Assembly (NCBI RefSeq): GCF_013408795.1
Contig: NZ_JACCCC010000001.1
Location: 4,588,001-4,652,000, forward strand
DNA: 64,000 nt
From: Spinactinospora alkalitolerans
Lineage (GTDB): Bacteria > Actinomycetota > Actinomycetes > Streptosporangiales > Streptosporangiaceae
Direction: 5' to 3'
The notes under the pieces: model-generated
Told to the model about the DNA's origin: nothing
The model's input: only the letters and a program-made list of their open reading frames with translations
Database searches by the model: none
Part shown: positions 8,268 through 16,144 of the stretch, piece by piece
Layout of the letters: the number at the start of each line of letters is the position of its first letter
Position numbering within the stretch: the stretch's first letter is position 1
Position numbers and translations under genes: made by a program

Positions 8268-8303
8268 CTCTGAGCGTGTGAGAACTTTCCCTACAGGATC
8301 AAG

Positions 8304-8334
8304 ACGTCCGCCCGCGCTTCGCGCGGGCGGACGT
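8304..8334. terminator. Perfect 14-bp stem-loop terminator
   Basis: ACGTCCGCCCGCGC (8304-8317), loop TTC, GCGCGGGCGGACGT (8321-8334), followed by TT. It lies 36 bases past the 87-aa ORF and between convergent operons. A second GC-rich hairpin (CTGCGCGCG 8390-8398 / CGCGCGCAG 8416-8424) follows, probably serving the opposite strand. The rest of 8268-8536 shows nothing else. Confidence 0.75.
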
Positions 8335-8536
8335 TGCCGTTGCCCGGGGCGTCGGCCGAAGGTCGGCACGCGCTTACGGCCCTTGCGCGCTGCGCGCGCG
8401 ACTCCGTCGCGTGCTCGCGCGCAGGCCGACACGCGGCCTCCCCGGCCTCACCACCGCCCACGCCCCACCGCCACGCGTGGCGGACGTGGACTCGCCCGTA
8501 CGAAGCCCCACACACAGCCCCAGCTCTGCCCGTGGA

Positions 8537-9685
8537 TCAGGTACCGATGGGAGCGCCGGGCGTGTCCAGCCATACCGTCTGGCCATCAGAGGTCACGGTC
8601 AGGCCGAAGCGCGTGTGCTCTGGTTCGCCTGCGTCGAGCCACCACCGGTAGGCATCTTCCAACTCTTCGAACAGGCAGCGAGGGCCATGCTGGCGCACCG
8701 TGTAGGCATCCCGGCCGGGTGCCACCCGCCACGACGCCCACGACCCGACGTACGGGTCCATGAGATACACCGTGTATGCGGCGCTGCCGGGGTTGTCGTC
8801 GTCGAAGACGACCACGGACTTCATCGCGGGCACGCGGAGCCCGATCGCGAACGACGCATCGAAGTTCGACAGTGCGTAGTAGGGGTGGAGCCCGGTGGTG
8901 GATTCGGTGTAGTCGTGTTCCGGGCGCACCCGGTCCTCTACCGCCCCATGGGGGGTGCGCTGGTCACGCAGCCACATGAACCCCACGTTCCCGCTGAAAC
9001 GGCCGGCGGCGGTTCCGTCGGCGCGGACCCGGAGGTGTAGTAGCGCGCCGTTGTGGAAGGCCGTCCCCCACGGGGTCACCACCCTGCCGCCGGGCGCGGT
9101 CTGCTCCACCCACGCATACGGGACACGCTGAACCGAAGCGGTGGACAGCACCCGGTCATAGGGGGCACCGGGAGGGTGGCCCTTCGTGCCGTCACCGGTG
9201 ACCACGTTCACCGGCCAACCGGTGGCCTTCAAGGCGGCGCGCGCCTGTTCGGCGATGCCGGGATCCACTTCAACGGTGGTGACGTTCTCCGTCCCGGCCC
9301 GGAAGGCCAGGAGCGCCGCGTTGTATCCGGTTCCCGTCCCGATCTCCAGGACGCGCCCGCCGGACTCCGGGTCCAGGGCTGCAAGCATCATCGCGACCGT
9401 CGTCGGCATGGAGATCGACGAGGAGAAGTAGCCCCGGCCACTACCGTCCCCGTCATCGAGCTGGGTGATCAGCGGCCGGTCGGCATAGCACGCCTCCAAC
9501 CATCGCTCCGGGGACTCGGACCTGGCAAGCACAGCCGGGGCCCCGGCTTCGTCCAGCCACACCGTCTCAGGGACAAAGCAGTGCCGAGGCACCGTTGAGA
9601 AGGCGTCGCGCCAGTCCGGGCCGAGCTCACCGGATTCGGCCAGCTCCCCGACCAGACGAGACCGGAGGCGTTGAGCGGCCCTCAC
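8537..9685 (-). CDS. PIMT-like methyltransferase of the RiPP-associated type
   Basis: 382 aa. The N-terminal VPRHCFVPETVWLDEAG and TQLDDGDGSGRGYFSSSISM, then the SAM-binding motif GGRVLEIGTGTGYNAALLAF, are those of protein-isoaspartyl methyltransferase homologues found with ATP-grasp peptide maturases. A ~170-residue C-terminal extension, absent from housekeeping Pcm, is present. These enzymes methylate Asp in a precursor peptide, leading to aspartimide or isoaspartate. No ATP-grasp ligase is nearby. The GTG start overlaps the stop of a 40-codon ORF (GTGA 9682-9685), making that peptide the obvious candidate substrate. A general protein-repair role cannot be excluded. Confidence 0.82.
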   Translation of the reverse strand: MRAAQRLRSRLVGELAESGELGPDWRDAFSTVPRHCFVPETVWLDEAGAPAVLARSESPERWLEACYADRPLITQLDDGDGSGRGYFSSSISMPTTVAMMLAALDPESGGRVLEIGTGTGYNAALLAFRAGTENVTTVEVDPGIAEQARAALKATGWPVNVVTGDGTKGHPPGAPYDRVLSTASVQRVPYAWVEQTAPGGRVVTPWGTAFHNGALLHLRVRADGTAAGRFSGNVGFMWLRDQRTPHGAVEDRVRPEHDYTESTTGLHPYYALSNFDASFAIGLRVPAMKSVVVFDDDNPGSAAYTVYLMDPYVGSWASWRVAPGRDAYTVRQHGPRCLFEELEDAYRWWLDAGEPEHTRFGLTVTSDGQTVWLDTPGAPIGT

Positions 9686-9804
9686 TTGTTGTCATCATCC
9701 CGTTCGTGTTTACCGCCACCGCTCCCGCCGCTGTCGGGCGTCGGCGGGGGAACCGGCTTGGGCCACTGGCCATCGCCTTCCTTCTTCTCTTCACGCTTGC
9801 CCAC
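9682..9804 (-). CDS. Small ORF, candidate precursor peptide for the PIMT-like enzyme
   Basis: 40 aa, GTG at 9804 behind a perfect AGGAGGT (9811-9817, spacing 6), stop overlapping the methyltransferase start by 4 bases. The peptide has a basic/acidic N-terminus (GKREEKKEGDG), a Pro-rich middle (PKPVPPPTPDSGG), a Gly/Ser stretch and a charged tail (KHERDDDNK). Asp-Gly and Asp-Ser-Gly contexts are those most prone to aspartimide formation. It has no signal peptide, fold or recognised family. The strong ribosome site and coupling argue that it is expressed; a precursor role is inference. Confidence 0.6.
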   Translation of the reverse strand: MGKREEKKEGDGQWPKPVPPPTPDSGGSGGGKHERDDDNK

Positions 9805-9853
9805 TGCTAGACCTCCTGGTGACCGGGGAAGACCTACAAAATCGACGGTAACC

Positions 9854-9867
9854 AGGCGTACACGCCT
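9854..9867. promoter_or_regulatory. Palindrome in a divergent promoter region
   Basis: AGGCGT-AC-ACGCCT, a 6-bp perfect inverted repeat in the 152-base gap between the peptide/methyltransferase operon (minus) and the 112-aa ORF (plus). Could be an operator controlling both; binder unknown. Confidence 0.3.
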
Positions 9868-9956
9868 TGTCATCGAAACGGCCCACTCCGGCCACCTGTG
9901 ACAGTCCCTAAGCTGATCCGGCATCGTGGGGAAGGCCACCACCAAGGAGTGAAGCC

Positions 9957-10295
9957 ATGGCCGACAACGTTCGCCGCATCGACTCAGCCCCCAGAGTCCA
10001 GGCCGCCAAGGAACGCACCGACGCCGAGCACGCCGCCCGGACCGCCCGGGTGGTCGAAGAGCTAACCGGGCCACGTCAGTACGGCAAGTTTCCCGCCCCG
10101 GATGAGGACACCCGCAAGGCATGGCACCGCGCCGCACGCGCAGCAGCCAAGCAGCTCGGTAAGAAGGTAATCAGCCGCAGGACCTCTGATCAGGCAGTGA
10201 TCATCACGGTTGCCGAGGAAGAGCCCAACCCGTTGCGAGAGCAGCGCGACGCCGCCCGGCTGCGCAACGCCATGGACCGCGCCTTTGGCCAGTGA
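9957..10295 (+). CDS. Hypothetical protein, 112 aa
   Basis: ATG preceded by AAGGAGTGAAGCC. Soluble, helical and charged: MADNVRRIDSAPRVQAAKER at the start, a Trp-containing basic helix (KAWHRAARAAAKQLGKK) in the middle, then a short strand region (DQAVIITVAEEE) and a C-terminal helix (REQRDAARLRNAMDRAF). No family recognised. It is the last gene of the mobile element and is divergent from the peptide/methyltransferase pair. Confidence 0.7.
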   Translation: MADNVRRIDSAPRVQAAKERTDAEHAARTARVVEELTGPRQYGKFPAPDEDTRKAWHRAARAAAKQLGKKVISRRTSDQAVIITVAEEEPNPLREQRDAARLRNAMDRAFGQ

Positions 10296-10851
10296 AGTTG
10301 ACCGTAGGCGGGTCAGGGTCGGGTGTCCGGATCTGTCCACGCGGGACCATCGGCGCGGGTCCCTCAGCCGGGCGGCCAGGCGGGGAAAGACGCGGCGGAG
10401 CCAGGGGCCCACCTTCGCCGCGAGCTTAGCGCCGCCCGGCTCCCGCGCCGCTGCCCCCGCCCCTGTGGCCAGATCCCGCCACCCTCAGCAATCCCGGGCG
10501 ATGATGGGACGACGCGGCATCGAGCCACGCCGCCCCATGCTGCCGCCCGCGCCCACCCGCGTCAGCACGCCGACCGGCCCCGTCAACACGCCCCGTTGAC
10601 ACGACCCCCGCAGGACCCGCGCCACCGGCCCACCCAGGCCAACACGTCAACCAGACATCAACGCACCACCCCGAAACCCCCCGGAACGGGCACCACCGCA
10701 CTCCAACCGCGCCACCCCAAAAAACCGCCCGCCACCAGGCCAGACGACACCACACCGGAACAGTCCCAAACAGGCCGGAACACCGGTTAGAGAACTTGGC
10801 CTTATCGGGCCTAAAAGCGTTGCAATAACCCCGATAGGATCAAGATCGGCG
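10296..10851. other. Gene-free right end of the mobile element, AC-rich and G-poor
   Basis: No convincing gene. From about 10590 to 10790 the plus strand is dominated by A and C, with very few G, unlike its surroundings. Such strand asymmetry would suit a rolling-circle origin, a cis-acting transfer locus or an untranslated RNA, but no known motif is recognised. The stretch ends with TCAAGATCGGCG (10840-10851), the inverse of CGCCGATCTTGA at 2638-2649 near the other end of the element. Confidence 0.4.
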
Positions 10852-10965
10852 AAAAGCGGCAGGGGCGCGGCGGGAGAACATCCGCGCCGCCCCGGACCCC
10901 TGCCGCCGTCGCCGCCGTTTTAAGGCCACCCGCCACCCGGCAGACCACAAGGCCGCACAGCGGAC
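10852..10965. terminator. Nested hairpin plus conserved box (repeat D)
   Basis: GCGGCAGGGG (10856-10865) pairs with CCCCTGCCGC (10897-10906), enclosing CGCGG/CCGCG. The whole is flanked by AAAA (10852-10855) and TTTT (10918-10921), a two-way terminator layout. It is followed by a box, CGCCACCCGGC...GGCCGCACAGCGG (10931-10963), that recurs after another strong terminator at 48.2 kb. No gene lies between here and 11109. Confidence 0.5.
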
Positions 10966-11108
10966 CCGGCCCGCGCGTTCACCGGCGGTGCGGGCCCCTG
11001 CGGCAGAAAACCTCGGTAATACGCGCATTTCGATTATCCGGGCCGCGGCGGGAGAATAGGATCCGTAACCGTACCGGCCGGATCCCCCTACCCTGCAAGA
11101 GGACCGCG

Positions 11109-11972
11109 ATGTCTGACCCCGGATTCCCGGACTTCATGAAGAGTTCAGTCCAGAACCGGACCCCTCCGCCCGAGATCGACACGACGAAGCCGAGCATTGC
11201 GCGCGTTTATTCGTATTACCTCGGCGGAAAAGATCATTTCCAGGTCGATCGGGACATGGCGGACTACGCCTCGAAAGTCGTTCCGGGACTGACCGACATC
11301 GCCCTGGGCAACCGCGAATTCGTGCAGCGCTCGGTGCGCTACATGGCCCGCGATGCCGGCATCCGCCAGTTCCTCGACATCGGGTCGGGCCTGCCGACGG
11401 ACGGCAACGTCCACGAGATCGCCCACGAGAGCACCCCGGACGCCCACGTCGTCTACGTCGACAACGACCCCATCGTGCTGGCGCACGGCCGCGCGCTCCT
11501 GGAGGACAAGCGCGGCAGCAACGTCATCACCGCCGACCTCACCCGCCCCGAGGAGATCATCGGCCATCCGGTCACCCGGGAGCTGATCGACTTCGGCGAA
11601 CCGGTCGGGCTGGTCCTGGGCGGGATCCTGCACCACCTGCACGACTGGCAGGAGCCCCGGCGGGTGGCGGCGGAGCTGTGCGGGGCGCTCGCCCCCGGCA
11701 GTCACGTGGCCGTCTCCCATTTCCATCGGCCGGACGAGGAGGAGTTCCCCGACGACGCCGACCGGGCCCGCCTCGTCGAGGAGGCGTTCCTGGAGAAGCT
11801 GGGACACGGGCGCTGGCGCACCCGCGAGGAGATCCTCGCCTGCTTCGGCGGCCTCGAACTCGTCGAGCCGGGCCTGGTCCCCTGCCAGGAGTGGCGGGCC
11901 GGGCCCGACACCCACCGGATGGCCGACTACGTGCATCGGCTCATCGTCGGCGGCGTGGGGCGCAAGGCCTGA
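11109..11972 (+). CDS. DUF574-family SAM-dependent methyltransferase
   Basis: 287 aa. The N-terminal TTKPSIARVYSYYLGGKDHF is the hallmark of the actinobacterial DUF574/Methyltransf_19 family. The SAM site FLDIGSGLPTDGNVHEIA and the acidic VVYVDNDPIVLAHGRALL strand follow. These proteins are highly duplicated in actinomycetes and their substrates are unknown. The ATG is preceded by AGAGGA. It appears monocistronic and faces the siderophore-binding gene. Confidence 0.92.
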   Translation: MSDPGFPDFMKSSVQNRTPPPEIDTTKPSIARVYSYYLGGKDHFQVDRDMADYASKVVPGLTDIALGNREFVQRSVRYMARDAGIRQFLDIGSGLPTDGNVHEIAHESTPDAHVVYVDNDPIVLAHGRALLEDKRGSNVITADLTRPEEIIGHPVTRELIDFGEPVGLVLGGILHHLHDWQEPRRVAAELCGALAPGSHVAVSHFHRPDEEEFPDDADRARLVEEAFLEKLGHGRWRTREEILACFGGLELVEPGLVPCQEWRAGPDTHRMADYVHRLIVGGVGRKA

Positions 11973-11988
11973 CCCGCGGCCGCACCGG

Positions 11989-12996
11989 CTACTGCGCCTG
12001 GACTCCGAAGGCCTCTTCCATGTCGTCCAGGATGGCGTTGGCGCCCTGGAGGCTCACCGAGGTCAGCCACTCGGTGTCGTCCACCTGGTGCTGCTCGCCC
12101 TCGAGCTGGTCCCACAGCGGGTTGGTCGCGAACTCGTCCGCGCCCTTCTGGGACTCCCCGGTGCCGTCGTTCCACACCGAGACGAAGATGTGGTCGGCGT
12201 CCAGGTCGAGGATCTCCTCCTGGCTGAGGTCGACCGAGATGTCGTCGGCGGCGTCGGGCGCGCCCTCGGGCCGGGGCAGGCCCACGTCGCTCTGCACGAT
12301 GCCGGTGAAGGAGTTGGAGGAGTACAGCCGGACCTTGGGGCCGCCCACGAAGCGGGCCAGCGTCATCGTCGGGGCCTCGCCGCCGGACTCCTCGGTGATC
12401 GCCTCGCCGAGCGCGGCGGCGCGCTCGTGGTAGGCGTCCAGCTTCTCCGCCGCCAGGTCCTCCTTGCCGGTGGCCCGGGCGAGCAGCTCGATGTTGTCCT
12501 TCCAGGTCGCCCCGGTGGTCTCGGAGAAGACGGTGGGGGCGATCCGACTGAGCTGGTCGTAGACGTCCTCGTGGCGGACCTTGGCCGAGACGATCAGGTC
12601 GGGTTCGAGCTCGGCGACCTCGGCCAGGTCCGGCGCCTCCAGGTCGCCGACGATGGTGGCGTCGCCCGCGTAGGTCCGGCCCTCCTCGCCCAGGTAGGCC
12701 GGGAGCGCTTCGTCACCGGCGGCGTAGGTGATCCTGCCCACCACGTCCAGCTCCAGGGCGACCGCGGCGTCAACGTAGCTGCTGTCGAGCGCCACAATGG
12801 TCATGGGCTCCGATTCGACCGTCGTCTCGCCCATCGCGTGTTCGACCGTGATCGGGAAGCCCTCGGATCCGGCGGCGGCCGCCTCGTCGGCCTCGTCCGC
12901 GCCCGAGGAGCAGCCGGTCAGCAGGGCGATCGCTGCGGCCGCGGATACGGCGAGCCACGAGCGCCCGAATGCCCGCGAGCGAGCGGCAAACGACAT
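11989..12996 (-). CDS. Iron-siderophore ABC transporter substrate-binding lipoprotein
   Basis: 335 aa. The signal peptide has a lipobox (ALLTGC, Cys near residue 29), followed by a two-lobed periplasmic-binding type III domain (TIVALDSSYVDAAVALELDV; PDLIVSAKVRHEDVYDQL; TVFSETTGATWKDN), as in FepB/CeuA-like ferri-siderophore receptors. It would deliver a ferric siderophore to the permease/ATPase genes divergently encoded from 13134. The shared promoter region contains a DtxR-type iron box, so low-iron induction is expected. The exact siderophore cannot be told. Confidence 0.92.
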   Translation of the reverse strand: MSFAARSRAFGRSWLAVSAAAAIALLTGCSSGADEADEAAAAGSEGFPITVEHAMGETTVESEPMTIVALDSSYVDAAVALELDVVGRITYAAGDEALPAYLGEEGRTYAGDATIVGDLEAPDLAEVAELEPDLIVSAKVRHEDVYDQLSRIAPTVFSETTGATWKDNIELLARATGKEDLAAEKLDAYHERAAALGEAITEESGGEAPTMTLARFVGGPKVRLYSSNSFTGIVQSDVGLPRPEGAPDAADDISVDLSQEEILDLDADHIFVSVWNDGTGESQKGADEFATNPLWDQLEGEQHQVDDTEWLTSVSLQGANAILDDMEEAFGVQAQ

Positions 12997-13024
12997 GGGG
13001 GACCCCTTACGTGTATAACCTGCG

Positions 13025-13043
13025 TTAGGTTTGTCTAGCCTAA
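13025..13043. promoter_or_regulatory. DtxR/IdeR/DmdR iron box
   Basis: TTAGGTTTGTCTAGCCTAA, a 19-bp imperfect palindrome matching the actinobacterial iron-regulator consensus TTAGGTTAGSCTAACCTAA at 16 positions. It lies between the divergent siderophore-binding protein gene and the permease operon, so one iron-dependent repressor site could serve both. Confidence 0.85.
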
Positions 13044-13133
13044 GGCTCGGACGTTTTGTCCGTGATCAGGGAGTATGCGGATCCACTCGCCGTTTGTCCA
13101 GTATCGGCGGGCCCACGATTGAGGAGTGAGGGT

Positions 13134-14195
13134 GTGATCGAACCCGCGCTCGCCGAGCGGAGGCGCCGACCACGCGCCGATTCACCGGCCGCCGTCACCA
13201 AGGGGCGACGGCGCGTCATCGGGCTTGTGATCCTTCTCGCTCTGCTCGGGGCCGCCGCGGTCGCCAGCGTCTCCGTCGGGTCCCGCTTCATCCCGCTGCC
13301 CCAGGTGTGGCACCTGCTCCTCTTCCCCGACGGCGGCGAGGCCGGCACGATCGTGCGGGAGCTGCGGATCCCCCGCACCGCCCTGGGCGTCCTGATCGGC
13401 GTCGCGCTGGGCGTGGCCGGCGCGCTCATGCAGAGCCACACCCGCAACCCGATCGCCGACCCGACCCTGCTCGGCATCGCCTACGGCGCGGCGTGCGCCG
13501 TGGTGATGAGCATCTTCCTGCTCGGGATCACCAGCATCGCCGGATACGTGTGGTTCGCGCTGGCCGGCGCGCTCCTCGCCAGCGTGGCCGTCTTCGCGCT
13601 GGCCTCCGGCGGGAGCCGGGGCCCCACCCCGGTGACCCTCGTGCTCGCCGGCGCGGCGATGACCGCGCTGCTCAGCGGCATCACCTCGGCGATCGTGCTG
13701 CTGGACCAGCAGAGCCTGGACGTCTACCGCTTCTGGCGGGTCGGCTCGCTGGTGGGCCGGCACTCCGACGTGATCTGGCAGGTGCTGCCCTTCATCGCCG
13801 TCGGCCTGCTGCTGGCGCTGGTCAACGCCCCCGGGCTCAACGCCCTGGCCCTCGGCGACGACGTGGCCACCGCACTGGGCCAGCGCGTCCGGCTCACCCG
13901 CGCCACCGGGGTGCTCGCCATCGCCCTGCTCACCGGCGCGTCGGTCGCCGCGGCCGGGCCCATCGGATTCCTCGGGCTGATGGCGCCGCACCTCGCGCGC
14001 GCCGTCACCGGCCCCGACCACCGGTGGCTGCTGCCCTACGCCGGGATGCTGGGAGCGGTCATCATCCTGGTCGCCGACGTCATCGGCCGGATCGTCCGCG
14101 GCACCGGAGAGGTGGAGGTCGGGATCATCCTCGCGGTGGTGGGCGCCCCCTTCTTCATCGCGCTGGTCCGACGCAGGAGGCTGATCGCCCTATGA
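13134..14195 (+). CDS. FecCD-family iron-siderophore permease 1
   Basis: 353 aa from GTG 13134, chosen for its GAGGAG box 7 bases upstream (the frame is open to 13056, but that extension lacks a ribosome site). About nine to ten membrane spans. Family segments LRIPRTALGVLIGVALGVAG, MQSHTRNPIADPTLLGI and GPIGFLGLMAPHLAR (the coupling region to the ATPase) are clear. The stop overlaps the next permease start (ATGA, 14192-14195). Inner half of a heterodimeric siderophore importer. Confidence 0.92.
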   Translation: MIEPALAERRRRPRADSPAAVTKGRRRVIGLVILLALLGAAAVASVSVGSRFIPLPQVWHLLLFPDGGEAGTIVRELRIPRTALGVLIGVALGVAGALMQSHTRNPIADPTLLGIAYGAACAVVMSIFLLGITSIAGYVWFALAGALLASVAVFALASGGSRGPTPVTLVLAGAAMTALLSGITSAIVLLDQQSLDVYRFWRVGSLVGRHSDVIWQVLPFIAVGLLLALVNAPGLNALALGDDVATALGQRVRLTRATGVLAIALLTGASVAAAGPIGFLGLMAPHLARAVTGPDHRWLLPYAGMLGAVIILVADVIGRIVRGTGEVEVGIILAVVGAPFFIALVRRRRLIAL

Positions 14196-15289
14196 CCGCC
14201 TCGCCTCCCCGCTCGCCGGCCCCCGCGACGCTGAATCGGCGCGCGCTGCGGCTGGGCCCCGCGTCGTGGCCCTGGCGGCCCCGCCCGCTGCTGGTCGGCG
14301 CCGCCGTACTCGCCGTCCTGCTCGCACTGTTCGTCCGGGCGCTGCTGGCATTCGACGACTACCCGATGGACCTGGGCGACGTGGTCTCGACGCTGCTGGG
14401 CGGCGGCGACGGCGGTCAGCGGTTCGTGCTGTTCGAACTGCGGATGCCGCGCGCGCTGACCGCAGCCCTGGTCGGCGGCGCGCTCGGGCTCTCCGGCGCC
14501 ATCATGCAGGGCATCACCCGCAACCCGCTGGCCAGTCCTGACACCCTCGGCATCGCCTGGGGCGCCTCGGTGGGCGCCGTCGCCGTGATCATCCTCGGCG
14601 GCAGCGCGGGCGGGGTGAGCGGCCTGGTCTCCGAGCTCGGCGTCCCCCTCGGGGCGCTGGTCGGCGGACTGGGCGCGGCCGTCATCGTCTTCGGGCTGTC
14701 CTGGCGGTCCGGGGTGGAGAACAACCGGTTGCTGCTCGTGGGCATCGCGACCTCGCTACTCTGCGCCAACCTGGTGTACTGGGCGCTGACCTGGACCGAC
14801 ATCCAGGACGCCGCCCGGGCCCAGACCTGGCTCACCGGCAGCCTGCACGCCGCCGACTGGGATCGGGCCGGCCCCGCCGCGCTGGTCCTCGGGGTGCTGC
14901 TGCCGCTGACCCTGGTCGCCGCCCGGATCCTCGGCGCCCTGGGCCTCGGCGACGACACCGCGCGCGGGCTGGGCGTGCGCGTGGACGCCTCCAGGCTGCT
15001 CCTGCTGGTGGCGGCGGCGCTGCTGGTGTGCGTGGCGACCTCCGCGGCGGGCCCGGTCAACTTCGTCGCCCTGGCCGCCCCGCAGATCGCGCTGCGGATG
15101 TGCAAGGCGGCCCAGCCGCCGCTGATGACCTCCGCGCTGACCGGCGCGGCGCTCACGCTGGCCGCCGACCAGTTGGCCGCGGGCCTGTTCGCCCCGACCC
15201 AGCTCCCGGTGGGCGTGTTCACCTCGGTGCTGGGCGCGCCCTACCTGATGTACCTCATCGTCCGCCGCCACAGGGAGGCACGTCTGTGA
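14192..15289 (+). CDS. FecCD-family iron-siderophore permease 2
   Basis: 365 aa, ATG 14192 overlapping the previous stop. FecCD motifs (LRMPRALTAALVGGALGLSG; MQGITRNPLASPDTLGIAWG; GPVNFVALAAPQIALRM) and about nine membrane helices. The coupling loop has AAPQIALRM where the partner has MAPHLAR. Pairs with permease 1 and the ATPase that follows; its stop overlaps the ATPase GTG (GTGA, 15286-15289). Confidence 0.92.
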   Translation: MTASPPRSPAPATLNRRALRLGPASWPWRPRPLLVGAAVLAVLLALFVRALLAFDDYPMDLGDVVSTLLGGGDGGQRFVLFELRMPRALTAALVGGALGLSGAIMQGITRNPLASPDTLGIAWGASVGAVAVIILGGSAGGVSGLVSELGVPLGALVGGLGAAVIVFGLSWRSGVENNRLLLVGIATSLLCANLVYWALTWTDIQDAARAQTWLTGSLHAADWDRAGPAALVLGVLLPLTLVAARILGALGLGDDTARGLGVRVDASRLLLLVAAALLVCVATSAAGPVNFVALAAPQIALRMCKAAQPPLMTSALTGAALTLAADQLAAGLFAPTQLPVGVFTSVLGAPYLMYLIVRRHREARL

Positions 15290-16143
15290 ACCCGGCCGAT
15301 CCGTCCCCGCCCTCGGAGCCGCGGCTGCGCGCCGACGGCGTCACGCTCGCCTACGGCGACAACGTGATCATCGAAGACCTGGACTTCTCCGTCATCGACA
15401 ACGCCGTCTCGGCGATCATCGGCCCCAACGGCTGCGGCAAGTCCACCCTGCTGCGCGCGCTCGGCCGGCTGCTGCGGCCGGCATCGGGGCGGGTGCTCCT
15501 GGACGGCCGCGGCATCGCGGCGATGCCGCCGCGGGAGGTGGCGCGAACCGTCGCGGTGCTGCCGCAGTCTCCGCAGGCACCACCGGGCCTGACAGTCACC
15601 GACCTGGTGGCGCGCGGCCGCCACCCGCACCAGAGCTGGTACCGGCAGTGGTCCTCCACCGACCACGGCGTGGTCGCCGAGGCCCTGGAGATGACGGGCA
15701 TGCTCCCCTACGCCGAGCGGACGCTGGAGCAGCTCTCCGGCGGTCAGCGGCAGCGGGCCTGGATCTCCATGGCGCTGGCCCAGGGAACCGACCTGCTGCT
15801 GCTCGACGAACCGACGACCTTCCTCGACCTCGCACACCAGATCGAGGTCCTGGACCTGGTGCGCGACCTGCACGAGGAGCACGGCCGGACGGTCGTCATG
15901 GTGCTGCACGACCTCAACCTCGCAGCCCGCTACGCCCACCGGCTGGTCGCGATGCGCGAGGGCGGGATCACCGCCCAGGGCCGCCCCGACGAGGTGCTCA
16001 CCCCCGCGCTGATCTCCGGCGTCTTCGGCCTGGACTCCACCGTCATCCCCGACCCGGTGACCGGAACGCCCATGGTCGTCCCGATCGGAACCCGCGACCG
16101 GGGACCGGCGCAGCACGCCGGCCACTCCGCCGCGTCCCCGTGA
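15286..16143 (+). CDS. Siderophore ABC transporter ATPase (FecE/FhuC type)
   Basis: 285 aa, GTG start overlapping the permease stop. Walker A GPNGCGKST (near residue 46), Q-loop VLPQSP, signature LSGGQRQRAW, Walker B LLLLDEPTTFLDL and the switch His in VLHDLNLA are all intact. The length and DEPTTFLDLAHQIEVLDL string are typical of FepC/FhuC. Completes the three-gene import operon; shares the iron box with the binding protein. Confidence 0.95.
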   Translation: MNPADPSPPSEPRLRADGVTLAYGDNVIIEDLDFSVIDNAVSAIIGPNGCGKSTLLRALGRLLRPASGRVLLDGRGIAAMPPREVARTVAVLPQSPQAPPGLTVTDLVARGRHPHQSWYRQWSSTDHGVVAEALEMTGMLPYAERTLEQLSGGQRQRAWISMALAQGTDLLLLDEPTTFLDLAHQIEVLDLVRDLHEEHGRTVVMVLHDLNLAARYAHRLVAMREGGITAQGRPDEVLTPALISGVFGLDSTVIPDPVTGTPMVVPIGTRDRGPAQHAGHSAASP

Positions 16144-16144
16144 C

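Noticed and set aside
10501-10560. T-arm-like sequence on the minus strand (CGTGG-CTCGATG-CCGCG) followed by a 7-base acceptor-like tail
   Set aside because: No matching 5' acceptor, D-arm or anticodon arm is present, so it is not a tRNA gene; it also lacks a matching copy at the integrase end that would make it an att site.
13307-15289. One 660-codon open frame across the two siderophore permease genes
   Set aside because: Its first part is the wrong frame of permease 1. Permease 2 begins at the ATG at 14192 with a 4-base overlap.
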